Part shown: piece by piece, positions 31,453-43,360 of the stretch | How the letters are laid out: every line of letters begins with the position of its first letter | How positions within the stretch are numbered: position 1 is the first letter of the stretch | NCBI GenBank assembly: GCA_002221725.1 | Contig: NJFT01000005.1 | Location: 1 to 64,000, forward strand | Direction: 5' to 3' | DNA length: 64,000 bases | Source: Scedosporium boydii | Taxonomy: Eukaryota; Ascomycota; Sordariomycetes; Microascales; Microascaceae | The notes under the pieces: generated by a model | The model's input: only the letters and a program-made list of their open reading frames with translations | What the model was told of the DNA's origin: nothing | The model's database searches: none | Program-made: the position numbers and the translations under genes

Positions 31453-32890
31453 ATGTCTTCGGCACGGCTTCTACGAGGGCGAGCAATTGCCCGTCTTGCG
31501 AGACCCCTCGCTCGGCCTTCGCAACCCTCCTCGGCCCTCCTCATCCAGCGCGCCGCCGCCAGCAACCTCTCTCAGCGCCCAGATTCAGAATACGTGTCCT
31601 TCCCGGGAGCCGTCAAGAGTGCGTTCACAACAACGCTCAACTTTGACAAGCCGTCGGATCACGCCGCGATACCCACCTATCGCGTCGTGGACCAGCATGG
31701 CGCCGTCGTGGACACTTCTTTCAAGCCGGACCTCTCGACGGAGGAGGTGATAAAAGTTTACGAGGATATGCTGTTCATTTCGCTTATGGATTTGGTCATG
31801 TTCGATGCGCAGCGCCAGGGTCGTGTCAGCTTTTATATGGTGTCTGCTGGTGAGGAGGCTGTCTGCGTCGGATCGGCGTCGGCGTTGACTATGGATGATG
31901 TGATATACTGCCAGTACCGCGAGCAGGGCGTGTTTAAGCACCGGGGATTCACAGCTACCGACTTCATGTCTCAATTGTTTGCGAACAAGAATGATAATGG
32001 ACGAGGGCGGAACATGCCGGTTCACTATGGAAGCAAGGAACTGAATATCGTAAGTTTCTAAACTGTACTCCTTACCTCTATTGCGCTGCCACCGAAGCTC
32101 TAACACCATAGCCTAGCATACTATCTCCTCCCCATTGGCAACACAGCTGCCCCAAGCATCGGGTGCTGCGTATGCCCTGAAGATTCAGAGGCAAAATGAT
32201 CCCACGATACCTCCTCGTGTCGTGGCGGTCTACTTCGGAGAGGGTGCGGCAAGTGAGGGTGACTTCCACGCTGCCTTGAACATGGCGGCTACCAGGTCTT
32301 GCCCCGTAGTCTTCATTTGCAGGAACAACGGCTATGCTATTTCTACGCCCACTCTAGAGCAATACCGTGGTGATGGTATTGCGAGCCGAGGTATCGGATA
32401 CGGAATCGAGACCATCCGAGTCGACGGAAACGACATCTGGGCGGTCAGGGAGGCAACGAAGCGGGCACGTGAACTTGCCCTGGAAGACGGCGGCAAGCCC
32501 GTACTTATCGAAGCCTTGACCTACCGTGTAAGCCACCACAGTACCTCCGACGACTCCTTCGCCTACAGGGCGAGGGTGGAGGTCGAGGACTGGAAGCGGA
32601 GGGACAACCCCATCATCCGGCTACGGAAGTGGATGGAGGCGCAGGGCATCTGGAGCGAGGAGAAGGAGAAGGAGGCGAGGGAGAGGCTGAGGAGGGAAGT
32701 GTTGCAGGCTTTCAAGGAGGCCGAGCGCGAAAAGAAGCCTCCTGTGAGGTCCATGTTTGAGGATGTCTACGAGGAGCTGACTCCGGACTTGACGAGGCAG
32801 ATGGCAGAGTTGAAGTCCATCTTGGAGAGATACCCTGACGAGTACGATGTGAACGAATACGAGGGCGGAAAGAAGTCATTGGATAGCTGA
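31453..32890 (+). CDS. BCKDHA: 2-oxoisovalerate dehydrogenase E1 alpha (branched-chain), 456 aa
   Basis: This is the thiamine-diphosphate-dependent alpha subunit of the mitochondrial branched-chain 2-oxoacid dehydrogenase complex, which oxidatively decarboxylates the 2-oxo acids of valine, leucine and isoleucine. Exons: 31453-32049 and 32117-32890, joined ...SKELNI|HTISSPLA.... Residues 1-35 are an arginine-rich mitochondrial presequence. The N-terminal body has FDKPSDHAAIPTYRVVDQHG, and SFYMVSAGEEAVCVGSASAL. The ThDP motif runs from GEGAASEGDFHAAL (about 240) to the paired Asn in CRNNGYAIS (about 269-270). The phosphorylation loop is YRVSHHSTSDDSFAYRA (about 335-351): the first regulatory serine (S341) is kept, while the position of the mammalian second site is alanine (A351). 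The branched-chain rather than pyruvate subtype follows from the HHSTSDDS loop. Confidence 0.95.
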
Positions 32891-35021
32891 AACTATTCTA
32901 CACCGGGGAATGGCGTAATATGTACTGATTATTGAATCAATATAGAAAGTTGGATTCATGACAAGCACCTAGTCTTTTTAAAGTTGAGGAGGAAAGGAGC
33001 ATTTCCTAGCACTGATCTTGGGACCTGCAGTTGAGTATCAGATCCGTGGAAGTACGAAATATTTATCCCTTTCTCAACCGGATTCTCGCCCAAAGCTAAA
33101 TGGAAGGAAACAGACATCTAAAGACCAATTGGTGCATAAAGTAAGAATAGGGTTGTGTCCGTTTTAGCGGGGTAATAGTCATGATAGTACTCATAATTGT
33201 ACCGTTCGCTTTATGACGGAATGACATTTGGTGCCGAAGTTATCAAATGGCACTAAGTCTTGGCATTTTGAATCGTCATCACAGCGTGCCTTCCCCAGAC
33301 CCAATAAACGGTGCATTAATTGGTGGAGCCTACTCCGTAGTCGAAACGATTGCAGACAGCGAAACATGAACAAGTCCTTGCGCCACCGTATAACACCTTT
33401 GACTTGGTCTGAAATGTCTCGCCCATTACGGTGACCGATGACTCCCTGGTCCTTGACTCCTTAATAGTCCTTATTAATAGATTCGGCGGGTAACAGACTT
33501 CACTGCAGTCGCCCTGAGTAAGACCGGGCACTGTTTTAGCACCTAACGACAATAGTCGTCACAATTGCAAAGTACCTTTGACCACCGCCTCAGGCTCTCA
33601 GCTCAGTCACTCATCAAACTTGCCCTCCGAAGGCTGAACTTGATCTCGTGCACCATCCCGCAACAACCCCCAACTTGCGATGAGTTTCAATAGACGCCGA
33701 TACACATCGACGAATTTGAACCGCCGAGCTGTCGATAGAGTCCTCCCTTTCCTCTCCACAATATAGAAGCGGGGCTTTCGAGAGCGACACTGAGCATCCC
33801 GTTCCGATCACCTGTTAAGCTAACCGTTAAAGCGACCTGCTTCTTCCCCCCGAAGAGCAGCCCGATCTCCAGTCCGATCTCCCCCCGAATAGCGCAACTC
33901 ATTCAACCCGCCGGACGTATCTGTATACCCTACGATTAATTTACGGCGACACCGATAACAAGCCCTCTCCCAACTCCTCCGAGGCCACGGCCTGTCTGCC
34001 TCATGGCGTAATCCATGGCAGAACGAACCTCGGTCGTTGTCGATAGCGATCCACGTCCTTCCGGTCGACACTCCTCACGTTCCCATCATCAACCATCCAT
34101 ACTTAACCAGACGTCTCCACGGCCGGCCTCTTCATCTCACATACAAGGAGATAGTGGCGCCGCTCCAAGCGTGACCGGAAGCCTATCTGATTCTCGACAA
34201 AGGTATCGATCCTTTCCATCCTTGCTTGATTTTCCTGCGTAGTCTTGCCCCAGACCGTCGTAATCTCGTCTTTACCCCCCTCCACGATTCCCCGAGGCTC
34301 TAGTCCGTTGCCACCTGCCGCGTTCCTTTGGAAAACCCACATGCACATAGAAGACGGTGTTGGTGTTCGGTAGAGCATCGGGCCTCACTTATCCCGGAGT
34401 CTAGTACAAGTCCAGCCGGGTTGCAAATACCTGTGACTGTACCTGTGCGGTAATTCGTGCATTCGGCGAGGCTTTACTCCTGCCTCTTTTTTTAATATAT
34501 CCACGTCTGCACCTTCCACCTCGTTAATCTTCCCTCGGTCTCCCCAGACTTGGTCTTTCTTTCCTTCGTCCTGACAAATTTCCCTAATTCCACTTCGAAG
34601 AAAGAAGAATCGTCTTTTGCCAAGTGGAGCAAGAATCGGACCCGTCCAGGCACACCACCTAATCTTGGGCTCTCTCGACTTTTCTGGCCCCCTCCCAACT
34701 TCCCAACTGCCAACACCTCCATCCTCGCCTCCTACCTCTTCTCTCCTCCACTGCTCCCAAGGCAAAATTTCCGTCCACCTCCTTTCCCCTACAGCCTCTA
34801 CCTTTGGGGCGACTTGATTCAGATTCTGACATCAATCCCACCTGGTCATTATCTGGATGCAAACAAAGCCTCCCAGGTGCTTCCTGGGAATTCCTTCCTA
34901 TCCCGAACTACCATCATCGCCTCAACTCTAGAGTTGTCTTCGTTCCTCATTCCCCCCAGGCTGATGTTTCAGCTCACAACGCGAAGCTCTAGTCATTTTC
35001 CAACCCCAGCGAGCTGACCTG
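32891..35021. other. Intergenic region before ufd4
   Basis: About 2.1 kb. The first part is the BCKDH 3' region. From about 33.6 kb on, CT-rich tracts and short ORFs suggest a long ufd4 leader. No gene is supported. Confidence 0.5.
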
Positions 35022-38000
35022 ATGTCACCTAGAATTACAAGATCGGCCGCTCGCCAAGCAGCAAACCGAGCGGCTGCCCAGTCGTCAGCCTTGGGCCCCA
35101 CCTCCGTCCCTTCTGAACCCCCGGCTGCACCTTCTAGCGCCACTGGTATAGCTCCTAACAGCCAACCCGCCGCCGCAACAAGCACCAGAAAGCGAAAGCT
35201 GCCTACAAGTCGGGACCAGAGCCCTTTGTCTGGTGGGAATCAGCAGACATCTCCCACTCGTCGGTCGAAGCGGCAGAAGGGCTTGGATCCAACCCAGCCT
35301 CCTACAAACCCCCCGGCGCCGTCCTCGTCTCGACCACAAACGAGAAGGGGCAAAGCCGCTTCCAACATGTCAGCTCAAGAGTAAGTCATTCTTTAGGTCG
35401 TCCATCCATGGAGGTAGCCTCTGTGCCAGTTCTCACTAACCACTTCACTTCCCCTCTCTCCAGCGATTCCTCGGCTCCTTTTGGCACAGCTAGATCGGCT
35501 ACTCCGTCAGCGTCGTCTAGTAGGAAGTCGAGCCGAAGCAAGAAGCCCACTAGCTCTACTCCAGGTATGTGTTTCTACCGGCCCTTAGTATGGTGTCTCG
35601 TCGACCGTGCAATGTTCTTGTGGCCTAAACGCACCATGCGTGCTCATGGTGCTAACTCTCATTTAGATACGGGTTCCAACCGTCGGTCGAGGAGGAATGT
35701 AAACAACTCCAACGATGCAGCAGACCAAGACACCACCATGACAGGTGCGGATGACGAGCTCCAAGACGCTCCAGACCCTTCGACATCTGTACCCGTTGAC
35801 GAGAATCGCTCTGCCGATGACGATAGCGACGAGATGGACGAGGATGATCCACAACGGTACGATGAAGAAGAAGAAGATGACGGCCCTTTCGGTGCTTTTG
35901 GCGGACGACATGCCTCAGGATTTTCGAACACCCTTCGGGCTCTCACCGGCATGATGTCTGGTGTGTCCTCGCGGTTGCGAGACATCTTGAACAGTCTACG
36001 CCAACCGGATGAGTTCATTCAGCAAGCAGCCCTCCAGGAGCTCTCTGAAATCCTCCTTGTTTCTAATGAGGATAACCTGTCCGGTCACTTTTCCCCAGAT
36101 TCCTTCGTCAAGGAGCTCGTTGCATTGATGCAGCCACCGAACAGCCCAGAGGTTATGCTCCTCGCCTGCCGTTGCTTAGCGAATCTTATGGAGGCTCTCC
36201 CGGCTAGCGTGGCTAACGTTGTCTACGGCGGTGCTGTTCCCGTGCTTTGCAGCAAGCTCCTTGAGATCTCTTTTATCGATGTGGCTGAGCAATCTTTGAG
36301 CACCTTGGAGAAGATTTCGACCGAGTACCCTACTGCCATCGTGCGAGAGGGAGGTTTAACCGCCTGTCTCTCCTATCTCGACTTCTTCGCCACCAGCACG
36401 CAGCGGACTGCCGTCACCACTGCTGCCAACTGCTGCCGCAACATTCCCGAGGACTCGTTCCCCGTTGTCCGAGACGTTATGCCCAAACTCCTTGATGTTC
36501 TCGGTAGTAGCGATCAACGGGTGGTTGAGCAAGCGTCCCTGTGTGTCTCGGGAATTGTGGAGAGCTTCAAGTATCACCCATCCAAGCTCGAGCAGCTGGT
36601 TGACGTCGACCTTCTGCGAGCCGTTCTTCGTCTTCTTGTCCCAGGCACTACTAACCTGATTGGACCTAACATTCATACACAATTCCTTCGTGTACTGGCC
36701 TTCACTGCTAAAGCTAGCCCGCGGCTCTCTGCCGAGCTGTTCAAGCTTAATGTCGTCGAGACTCTCTATCAGATCCTCACGGGTGTCTCGCCACCAAGCG
36801 GCACAGAGGATGTTGCGTCCAAGCTGGATAGCGTTGTCATTATGCAAGCATTGATCCATCGTCCACGGGAGCAGATTATCGAGACTTTGAACGTTATTTG
36901 CGAACTACTCCCGGGTCTCCCACGTAGTATCGAGTCCTCTCTGCTCCTCGAGTCGCACATCTTCCCAGAACCCATCTCCCTCCGCTCGTCCATGGGATCT
37001 GGAAGAAACCAGGATGAATCCAATGACAAGAGACTTGAGATGTTGGAAGAGTGCAAGGATGAAGTTAGAAGATTCGCTTTGATCCTTTTCCCAACTCTCA
37101 CCGATGCCTTCTCCAGCACGGTCAACTTAACCGTGAGACAAAAGGTCCTCACCGCACAGTTGAAGATGCTATCCAATCTCGATGTGAGCATCTTGACCGA
37201 GGCCCTTAGGTCGGTCCCATATGCCTCATTCCTGGCCTCCATCTTGTCTCAGAAGGATCATCCTTCCCTCGTGATGCTTGCACTCCAGGCTACTGAACTC
37301 CTGGTGAGCCGGCTGGATAAAATTTATCGATACCAGCTCTATCGCGAAGGTGTTATGGCCGAGATAACACGACTTGCCACGGAGGAGGACGCTCAAGTTT
37401 CGTCGCCCGAGTCAGCAAAAGAAGAAGAGAGTCAGAATCGTGAGTCCCGCACCTCGGCGGAATCGGCTGAGCGATCCTCGGACCATGAGGCGTCTGAAAA
37501 CGAGGACGACGAGGAACAGGCATCCTCAGACGAAGAGAACGAAGAGGAGGACGGAAACTACCCACGGGGTGATGAGGCTTCTGGGTCTCCGGTCAGTTCT
37601 CGGGGATCTACTATGTCCATCGACGACGGACCGCGTCATATCATTTCAGAGGAGGAAAACGCACGCAACACGATTCGGAATGTTGCGAAGAAGTTCCTCG
37701 AGACGCACGAGACTGAGAACCAGAGCAGGGTGATGAAGGAGAAAGCCGCCAAGATTCTTGACAACTTATCTATTCTTGCAAAGGACCTTGGTAAGCTGTA
37801 CCTGGAGCCAGCTTCAGGAGCTCACTCTGCCGAGGCGGGGATTGCATTGTTCTCGAGGCTCGCTGCATACTTCGACGCAGACCTGCTGGAGAGTGTCACC
37901 AGTGCGGAGCTTTTAGCTTCGGGCCTTGTGCGTGTTCTTCTGGACGTGTTTAGCAACCCGGACGAGGACCTCGCCCGTGCGGCTCAATCCGCCTTCCTTC

Positions 38001-40992
38001 AAGTTTTCATGGGTGGCATTAGCAGCCTTAACTCTAAACTCCGCCGCGGCGGCGATTCTTCAGCCACTGCATTCAGCATCATGATCCACAAGCTGCAAGA
38101 TCTGCTCAGTAGGTCCGAGCATTTCGAAGTCATCACCGTCCATAACAACTCGGGTGATGGCAACCGCAGTAGTGCTGTGTCTATGCTGGGCAAGCAAATC
38201 CGCCTCCGACTCATCGCAGAGGACGATTCAGATATCCCCCGTCCATACCGGAACATCGTCGTATCTATTCAAGCGATAGCTACTTTCCAGTCCCTAGACG
38301 ACTATCTGCGCCCTCGCATCTCTATTACGGAAAGAGCACGAAGCGCTCGTCGAGATGGACTCACCAAGGCTTTGGCTGCGATGGCTGGAGCTCGAGGACT
38401 TCCTCCCTTCGCTGGTTCATCGTCTTCTGGTAGGCTCGCCGACCGATCCGCGCCTGGCTCGGTGGCTACTCCACCTCCACCCGCATCCAATCCGACTTCC
38501 TCAGGCACGAGAGCTTCTCGGAAATCTAAGCCGCGGCCTACCGCCCAAGCCGATGAAGCACAGGCATCCACACCTTCGGGCCCGTCGCGTGAGAAGCGAG
38601 CTTTGCGGCGATCATCTTGCCGTCAAGGTGCGTCTACGGAGACGCCACCTCCACCTTTGCCTCCCCCCGAGGAAGATGACGATCTACAGGACGCCCTCGA
38701 GTGCGCCGATGAGAAGCATCTGACTGATGAGGAGGAGGATGACGACGAGGATGAGCCGAGTGAGAACCGTACTCTCGCGGATCTGGCGGGCGATTTGGAT
38801 GAGGAAATGGACGACGAGCCTACCCCTGACCCGTCCGCTGTCAATTTGGAAGTTGCTGGTGATAAGGTCACTGCCAGAAATGAGGACGGAACAAGGGTTC
38901 ATACTCCCAGCAACGCCAATGGCCGACACCCTCCCCCCGGCCCTGCTACTCAGGCCACTCCTACCCCATCCGCTTCCCGCCCCATGACCTATGCGGCCGC
39001 TATCCAGTCCACTCCCCAGGATTGGCACGTTGAGTTTAGCTTGGATGGAAAGCCTGTTGGAAACGACACTACTATTTATAGGGCCGTTCACCACCTAACA
39101 GCTTCTTCCGAGGAGCATGTTGGTCGGAGCATTTGGTCCCAGGTTCACTCGGTCAAGTTCAAGCGAGTCCCCGGACCTGTACCTCAGGAGTCGTCATCTT
39201 CATTCACAGTGCTGTCGGATGGCGAGCCTGCTATTGATGGGATCCCGGCGTCTCTTGCTAAGCATCCCACTACAGCCTCTATTCTTCGCCTCCTGCGAAT
39301 CTTGCATGACCTCAATGCAAACCTCGAAGACGTGCTTGTGGAGAACCAAGAGAATATCCATCTTTCCGCGGAGCCCCTCTCCCAGTTTGTGAACACGAAG
39401 TTGACGGCGAAGCTGAACCGTCAGCTTGAGGAGCCTCTGATTGTGGCGAGCAACTGCCTTCCAAGCTGGTCCGAGGACCTAGCTAGGCTTTATCCATTTT
39501 TGTTCCCATTCGAGACGCGTCATCTGTTCCTCCAGTCGACCTCGTTCGGCTATGCCCGCTCTATGACACGCTGGCAGAATGCACAGTCCGCGGAAGACTC
39601 TCGTCGTGATAGGAGAGACGATCGACCTTTCCTGGGCCGGCTTCAACGACAGAAGGTGAGAATAGGGCGCGCCAAAATCTTGGAGTCGGCTCTCAAGGTC
39701 ATGGAACTTTATGGCGCAAGCCAGAGCGTTCTCGAAGTTGAATACTTTGAGGAAGTTGGTACCGGCCTCGGCCCCACCCTCGAGTTCTACTCGACTATTA
39801 GCAAGGAATTCTCCAAGAAGAAGCTCAAGCTCTGGCGCGAGGTTGACTCGAACGAATCTGATGAGTTCGTCAACGGCCTTACGGGCCTGTTCCCGCGCCC
39901 GATGAGTGATGAGGAGGCATCGTCGCCTAACGGAGAACGAGTGCTCCACCTTTTTACGTCCCTCGGCAAGTTTGTTGCCCGTTCCATGCTGGACTCTCGC
40001 ATCATTGATATCAACTTCAACCCCATCTTCTTCCGAATCGGCGACGAGTCGTCTCCCGTCGGTATTCGACCGTCCCTTGGCGCCGTCAAGGTTGTCGATC
40101 CCGGCCTAGGCCGTTCGCTGAAGGCAATCAAGCGGTTCTCCATCGCAAAGAAGGATATTGACGAGGACCCCAGTCGAACGCCCACGCAAAAGGTCATGCA
40201 CACAGAGGAAATTGTCATTGACGGTTCCAAGATTGACGACCTTTGCCTCGATTTCACGCTGCCAGGTTTCCCTGATATCGAGTTGGTTCCCAATGGGTCT
40301 CAGATGCGCGTAACCATCTCGAATGTCGACGAATACCTCGACCGTGTTATTGACATGACCCTTGGTTCTGGTGTTCGTCGGCAGATTGACGCCTTCCGAG
40401 CCGGTTTCAGTCATGTGTTCCCCTACTCGGCACTGAGTGCTTTCACGCCCGATGAGCTCGTGTCTCTCTTTGGCAAGGTTGAGGAGGATTGGTCTCTTGA
40501 GAGTAAGTGAACACTATAACACGGCTCCCACCCCCTGTCTGCCTCCCATTACTTGACAGCTAACATACTGTTTTGCAGCACTTATGGATTCTCTCAAGGC
40601 AGACCATGGCTACAACATGGATAGCAGATCGGTGAAGAACCTGCTCCAAACAATGAGTGAGCTTACTCTCAGCCAGCGACGAGAGTTCCTCCAGTTCACT
40701 ACTGGTAGTCCTAAGCTACCAATTGGAGGTATGTTACTGATGATCAAGATGACTTATTTACGTATATAGTTACTAACGTATTGATTTGCTTCTAGGATTC
40801 AAATCTCTAACGCCCATGTTCACTGTTGTTTGCAAGCCCAGCGAACATCCCTACACGTCTGATGACTATCTGCCAAGTGTCATGACCTGTGTGAACTACC
40901 TCAAGCTGCCTGACTACACGACCATTGATGTCATGAAAAAGCAGCTGTTCACAGCCATGAAGGAGGGTCAGGGCGCATTCCATCTCTCTTAG
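35022..40992 (+). CDS. ufd4: Ufd4/TRIP12-type HECT E3 ubiquitin ligase, about 1880 aa
   Basis: Ufd4 attaches ubiquitin chains in the ubiquitin-fusion-degradation pathway and cooperates with the N-degron ligase in yeast. Exons: 35022-35380, 35464-35564, 35667-40502, 40579-40728 and 40796-40992; all phases agree, with joins SAQD|DSSAPFG, SSTP|DTGSNRR, WSLE|TLMDSLK and PIGG|FKSLTP. An ORF start at 35408 lies in intron 1. The N-terminus is basic and disordered (NLS-like RRSKRQKG). Armadillo-like helical repeats begin near residue 230 (QQAALQELSEILLVSNED) and run to about 520. Acidic and serine-rich linkers follow. The HECT domain fills about the last 380 residues: VLEVEYFEEVGTGLGPTLEFY, later GFSHVFPYSALSAFTPDEL, and the catalytic cysteine in VMTCVNYLKLPDY (C1847), 33 residues from the end, followed by the terminal AMKEGQGAFHLS. 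Confidence 0.95.
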
Positions 40993-41843
40993 GCCATCAT
41001 TTCTCATTCTTTGTCTGGGGGCAAGTCAACCTGTCCTCGGATGCAAAGTTCTTTTACTGCCTCTTTGATCAATGCGGTTTTCATAAGAGTGTACCCATTG
41101 TGGCCTCTATAATAAGACCATTTCTTGTCCTCCTATTTTTCTCTTCTTTTGCTGTTTCACACACTTCCCAAAACACACCCCAAAACTTATGAATCTCGAT
41201 ATCTGCACAGCTCACGACTCATGCTGTGGACAATGGATGACAACTGGAATTGCAGGAGGGTTAGATGGCCAATACAGTACAGGCATGCATCATGAAAACA
41301 GGATGGGTATGGCGTAGGAGAAGGTGTTTCGTCCTGCCGTCTCTTGATTTCGAATTCCTTTTAGCTTCTCAATGTACAGCCACGAGGATTGTACGTAGCG
41401 CGTTTCTGACGGCTCCAAAGAAAAAAGAAAAAAAGAACAGAAAAAAAAGTGGCGGAAGCCTCCCTTGATGGGGGTTCAACCCCTTTTGAGGTGGAAGGCT
41501 TCAGATGGTCGGTTTGAGATTCAAAATTGCAGCTTTTATTAGATTGGTCCCTAAAACACTTGATTTTACTCTGCGGATAGCTTGATTACTGGTATATGAT
41601 GTCCCATCCCTATTAATGGGGTGTGAAGTAGGTCGCCGATGTACGTTGACGCAACAATGAGAGGGCCGTTGTCCCTAGATCCCGTGCGTTGCTAGCCACG
41701 GCTCGGTTCGTTCCAAGATTGTACGAGAGCCGCATATATGTAGTAGAAAATGAAAGTAGAAGAGCGACAATTGATAATTCTAACACGAGTATTTTATATA
41801 CATGGGCTACTTTTAGAGGATACTACCCGGAATTTTCAATGCT
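40993..41843. other. Convergent 3' regions of ufd4 and the complex I gene
   Basis: About 850 bases between convergent genes. AT-rich with an A-rich run near 41420-41450. No gene is supported. Confidence 0.5.
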
Positions 41844-42822
41844 CTATTTCTTCGGTTCCTCCGTCTTCTCCTCAGGCTTCGGCGTGGGTAGCTTGAAAGA
41901 ATCAGGCTTGAGATCAACACCGGGGCCAATCTGCTCCCAAGCACTAGATCCGCCCTCGAAGTTGCGGAAAGCCTGGGTAAGCTCGAGGGGCTCGGTGACG
42001 ATGCGCTTCTTCTCCTCGTCGTACCTGATCTCGGTGTAACCGGTAAGAGGGAAATCCTTCCTCAAGGGGTGGCCCTCGAAGCCGTAGTCGGTCATGATGC
42101 GGCGGAGATCGGGGTGGCCGACGAAGAAGACGCCGAACAGGTCGTAGACCTCGCGCTCGTACCAGTTGGCGCCGTCATAGAGCGGGGTGATGCTGGGGAC
42201 GGGGGTGACCTCGTCGGCGTAGGTCTTGACGCGGATGCGGGAGTTGTGGCGGACGCTGAGGAGGTGGTAGACGATCTCGAAGCGTTGGTCGCGGGTGGGA
42301 TAGTCGGCGGCCGTGACGGTGCTGCATTGGGTGAACTCGGCAGCGGTGTTATCTAGGTAGAATTGGAGTTAGTTTCCTTGTGAAGGGAGAAAAAAACAGG
42401 TAGAGAGGGGGAGAGGAAGAGATGGCGGATGAAACGGAGATATATTGCATACACTTGAGGAAGGAAAAGACGGGGATAACACCGGATGGAGGGATATAGA
42501 TGGTGAGCTCATCCTTCCAGACCGAGAACTGCTGGACGTATTTGGGAAGGCAGCCCATAACCCAGGTTCCGTATCGGTGGAGGGCGTCGGCCTTGGAAGC
42601 GTACTGATCGGCAGGGTTGACAACAGGAGCCTTGAGAGTGCCAATTGGGTTCCTGGGCGCGTGCCTCATGTTGGGGGAGTCCTTGCCTACGGTGACATGT
42701 TGCGCAGTGGCCGCCGTCGCGGACAGGCAGCGGAGTGCCTGGGCATTGGTGGCTTGGATGGAGGGCTTCGCAGGCTGGAGAGCCGAAGCCAGAGCTCTGC
42801 TTCGACAGACCCGGCTGGCCAT
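41844..42822 (-). CDS. NDUFS3: NADH:ubiquinone oxidoreductase 30-kDa subunit (complex I), 292 aa
   Basis: A core subunit of the peripheral arm of respiratory complex I, needed for the Q-module; homologous to bacterial NuoC. Minus-strand exons: 42822-42453 and 42352-41844, joined [15 protein letters not shown] using a GTATGC donor. Residues 1-35 are a mitochondrial presequence ([19 protein letters not shown]). The family signature is complete: [18 protein letters not shown], then [20 protein letters not shown]. The C-terminal tail is lysine/glutamate rich ([12 protein letters not shown]). Length and motif order match the Neurospora 30.4-kDa subunit. It shares a roughly 540-base divergent promoter region with not4. 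Confidence 0.95.
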
Positions 42823-43360
42823 TGTGTGTATCCCGATGCCTGATGTTGGCCAATGGACTGAGGGATTGGGTGGATGTCGAGTGAAATCTTGCGGGATTGA
42901 GGAATTGATGATGTCTCTGGCAAAGGCGGCATTAACAATTTCCGCAGTGGTATTGGCTAGCCTCCCGAGCTGTTAACAGGATACCTATTTATACTCCGCC
43001 AAAATCATCTGGGATTAAGGTATCTCGCTAATAATTTGTATCAGGAGCTTACCGAGTCTTAAGTCACGTTTTGATTCACGTGACATTTAGGCAAGCGGGT
43101 ACCTAGTACATTCGTTTTCATGCTAGCGTGTTGTCCGGTTCTTTCCTTCCATCTTGCACTGTGATTCCAGGCGGAAAAGGCTCTGTCTGGTTCTTTCCCT
43201 TTCAAAACCTTATTGATCTATCCATCTCTCTTCTCTCTGCCCGATCTCGATCCACGACATAAAACCTTCTTCCAACATCCTGAAAACTATCTCCGCATTC
43301 CTTACCCTCTTCCTCCTAGTCTTTACATAGTCGTCCGATAATTCATCTACTACCCTCACC
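42823..43360. promoter_or_regulatory. Divergent promoter region NDUFS3 / not4
   Basis: About 540 bases separating two start codons on opposite strands. No coding exon is visible. The side next to not4 is CT-rich, and the not4 ATG sits in a good context (CTCACCATGTCG). Confidence 0.5.
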
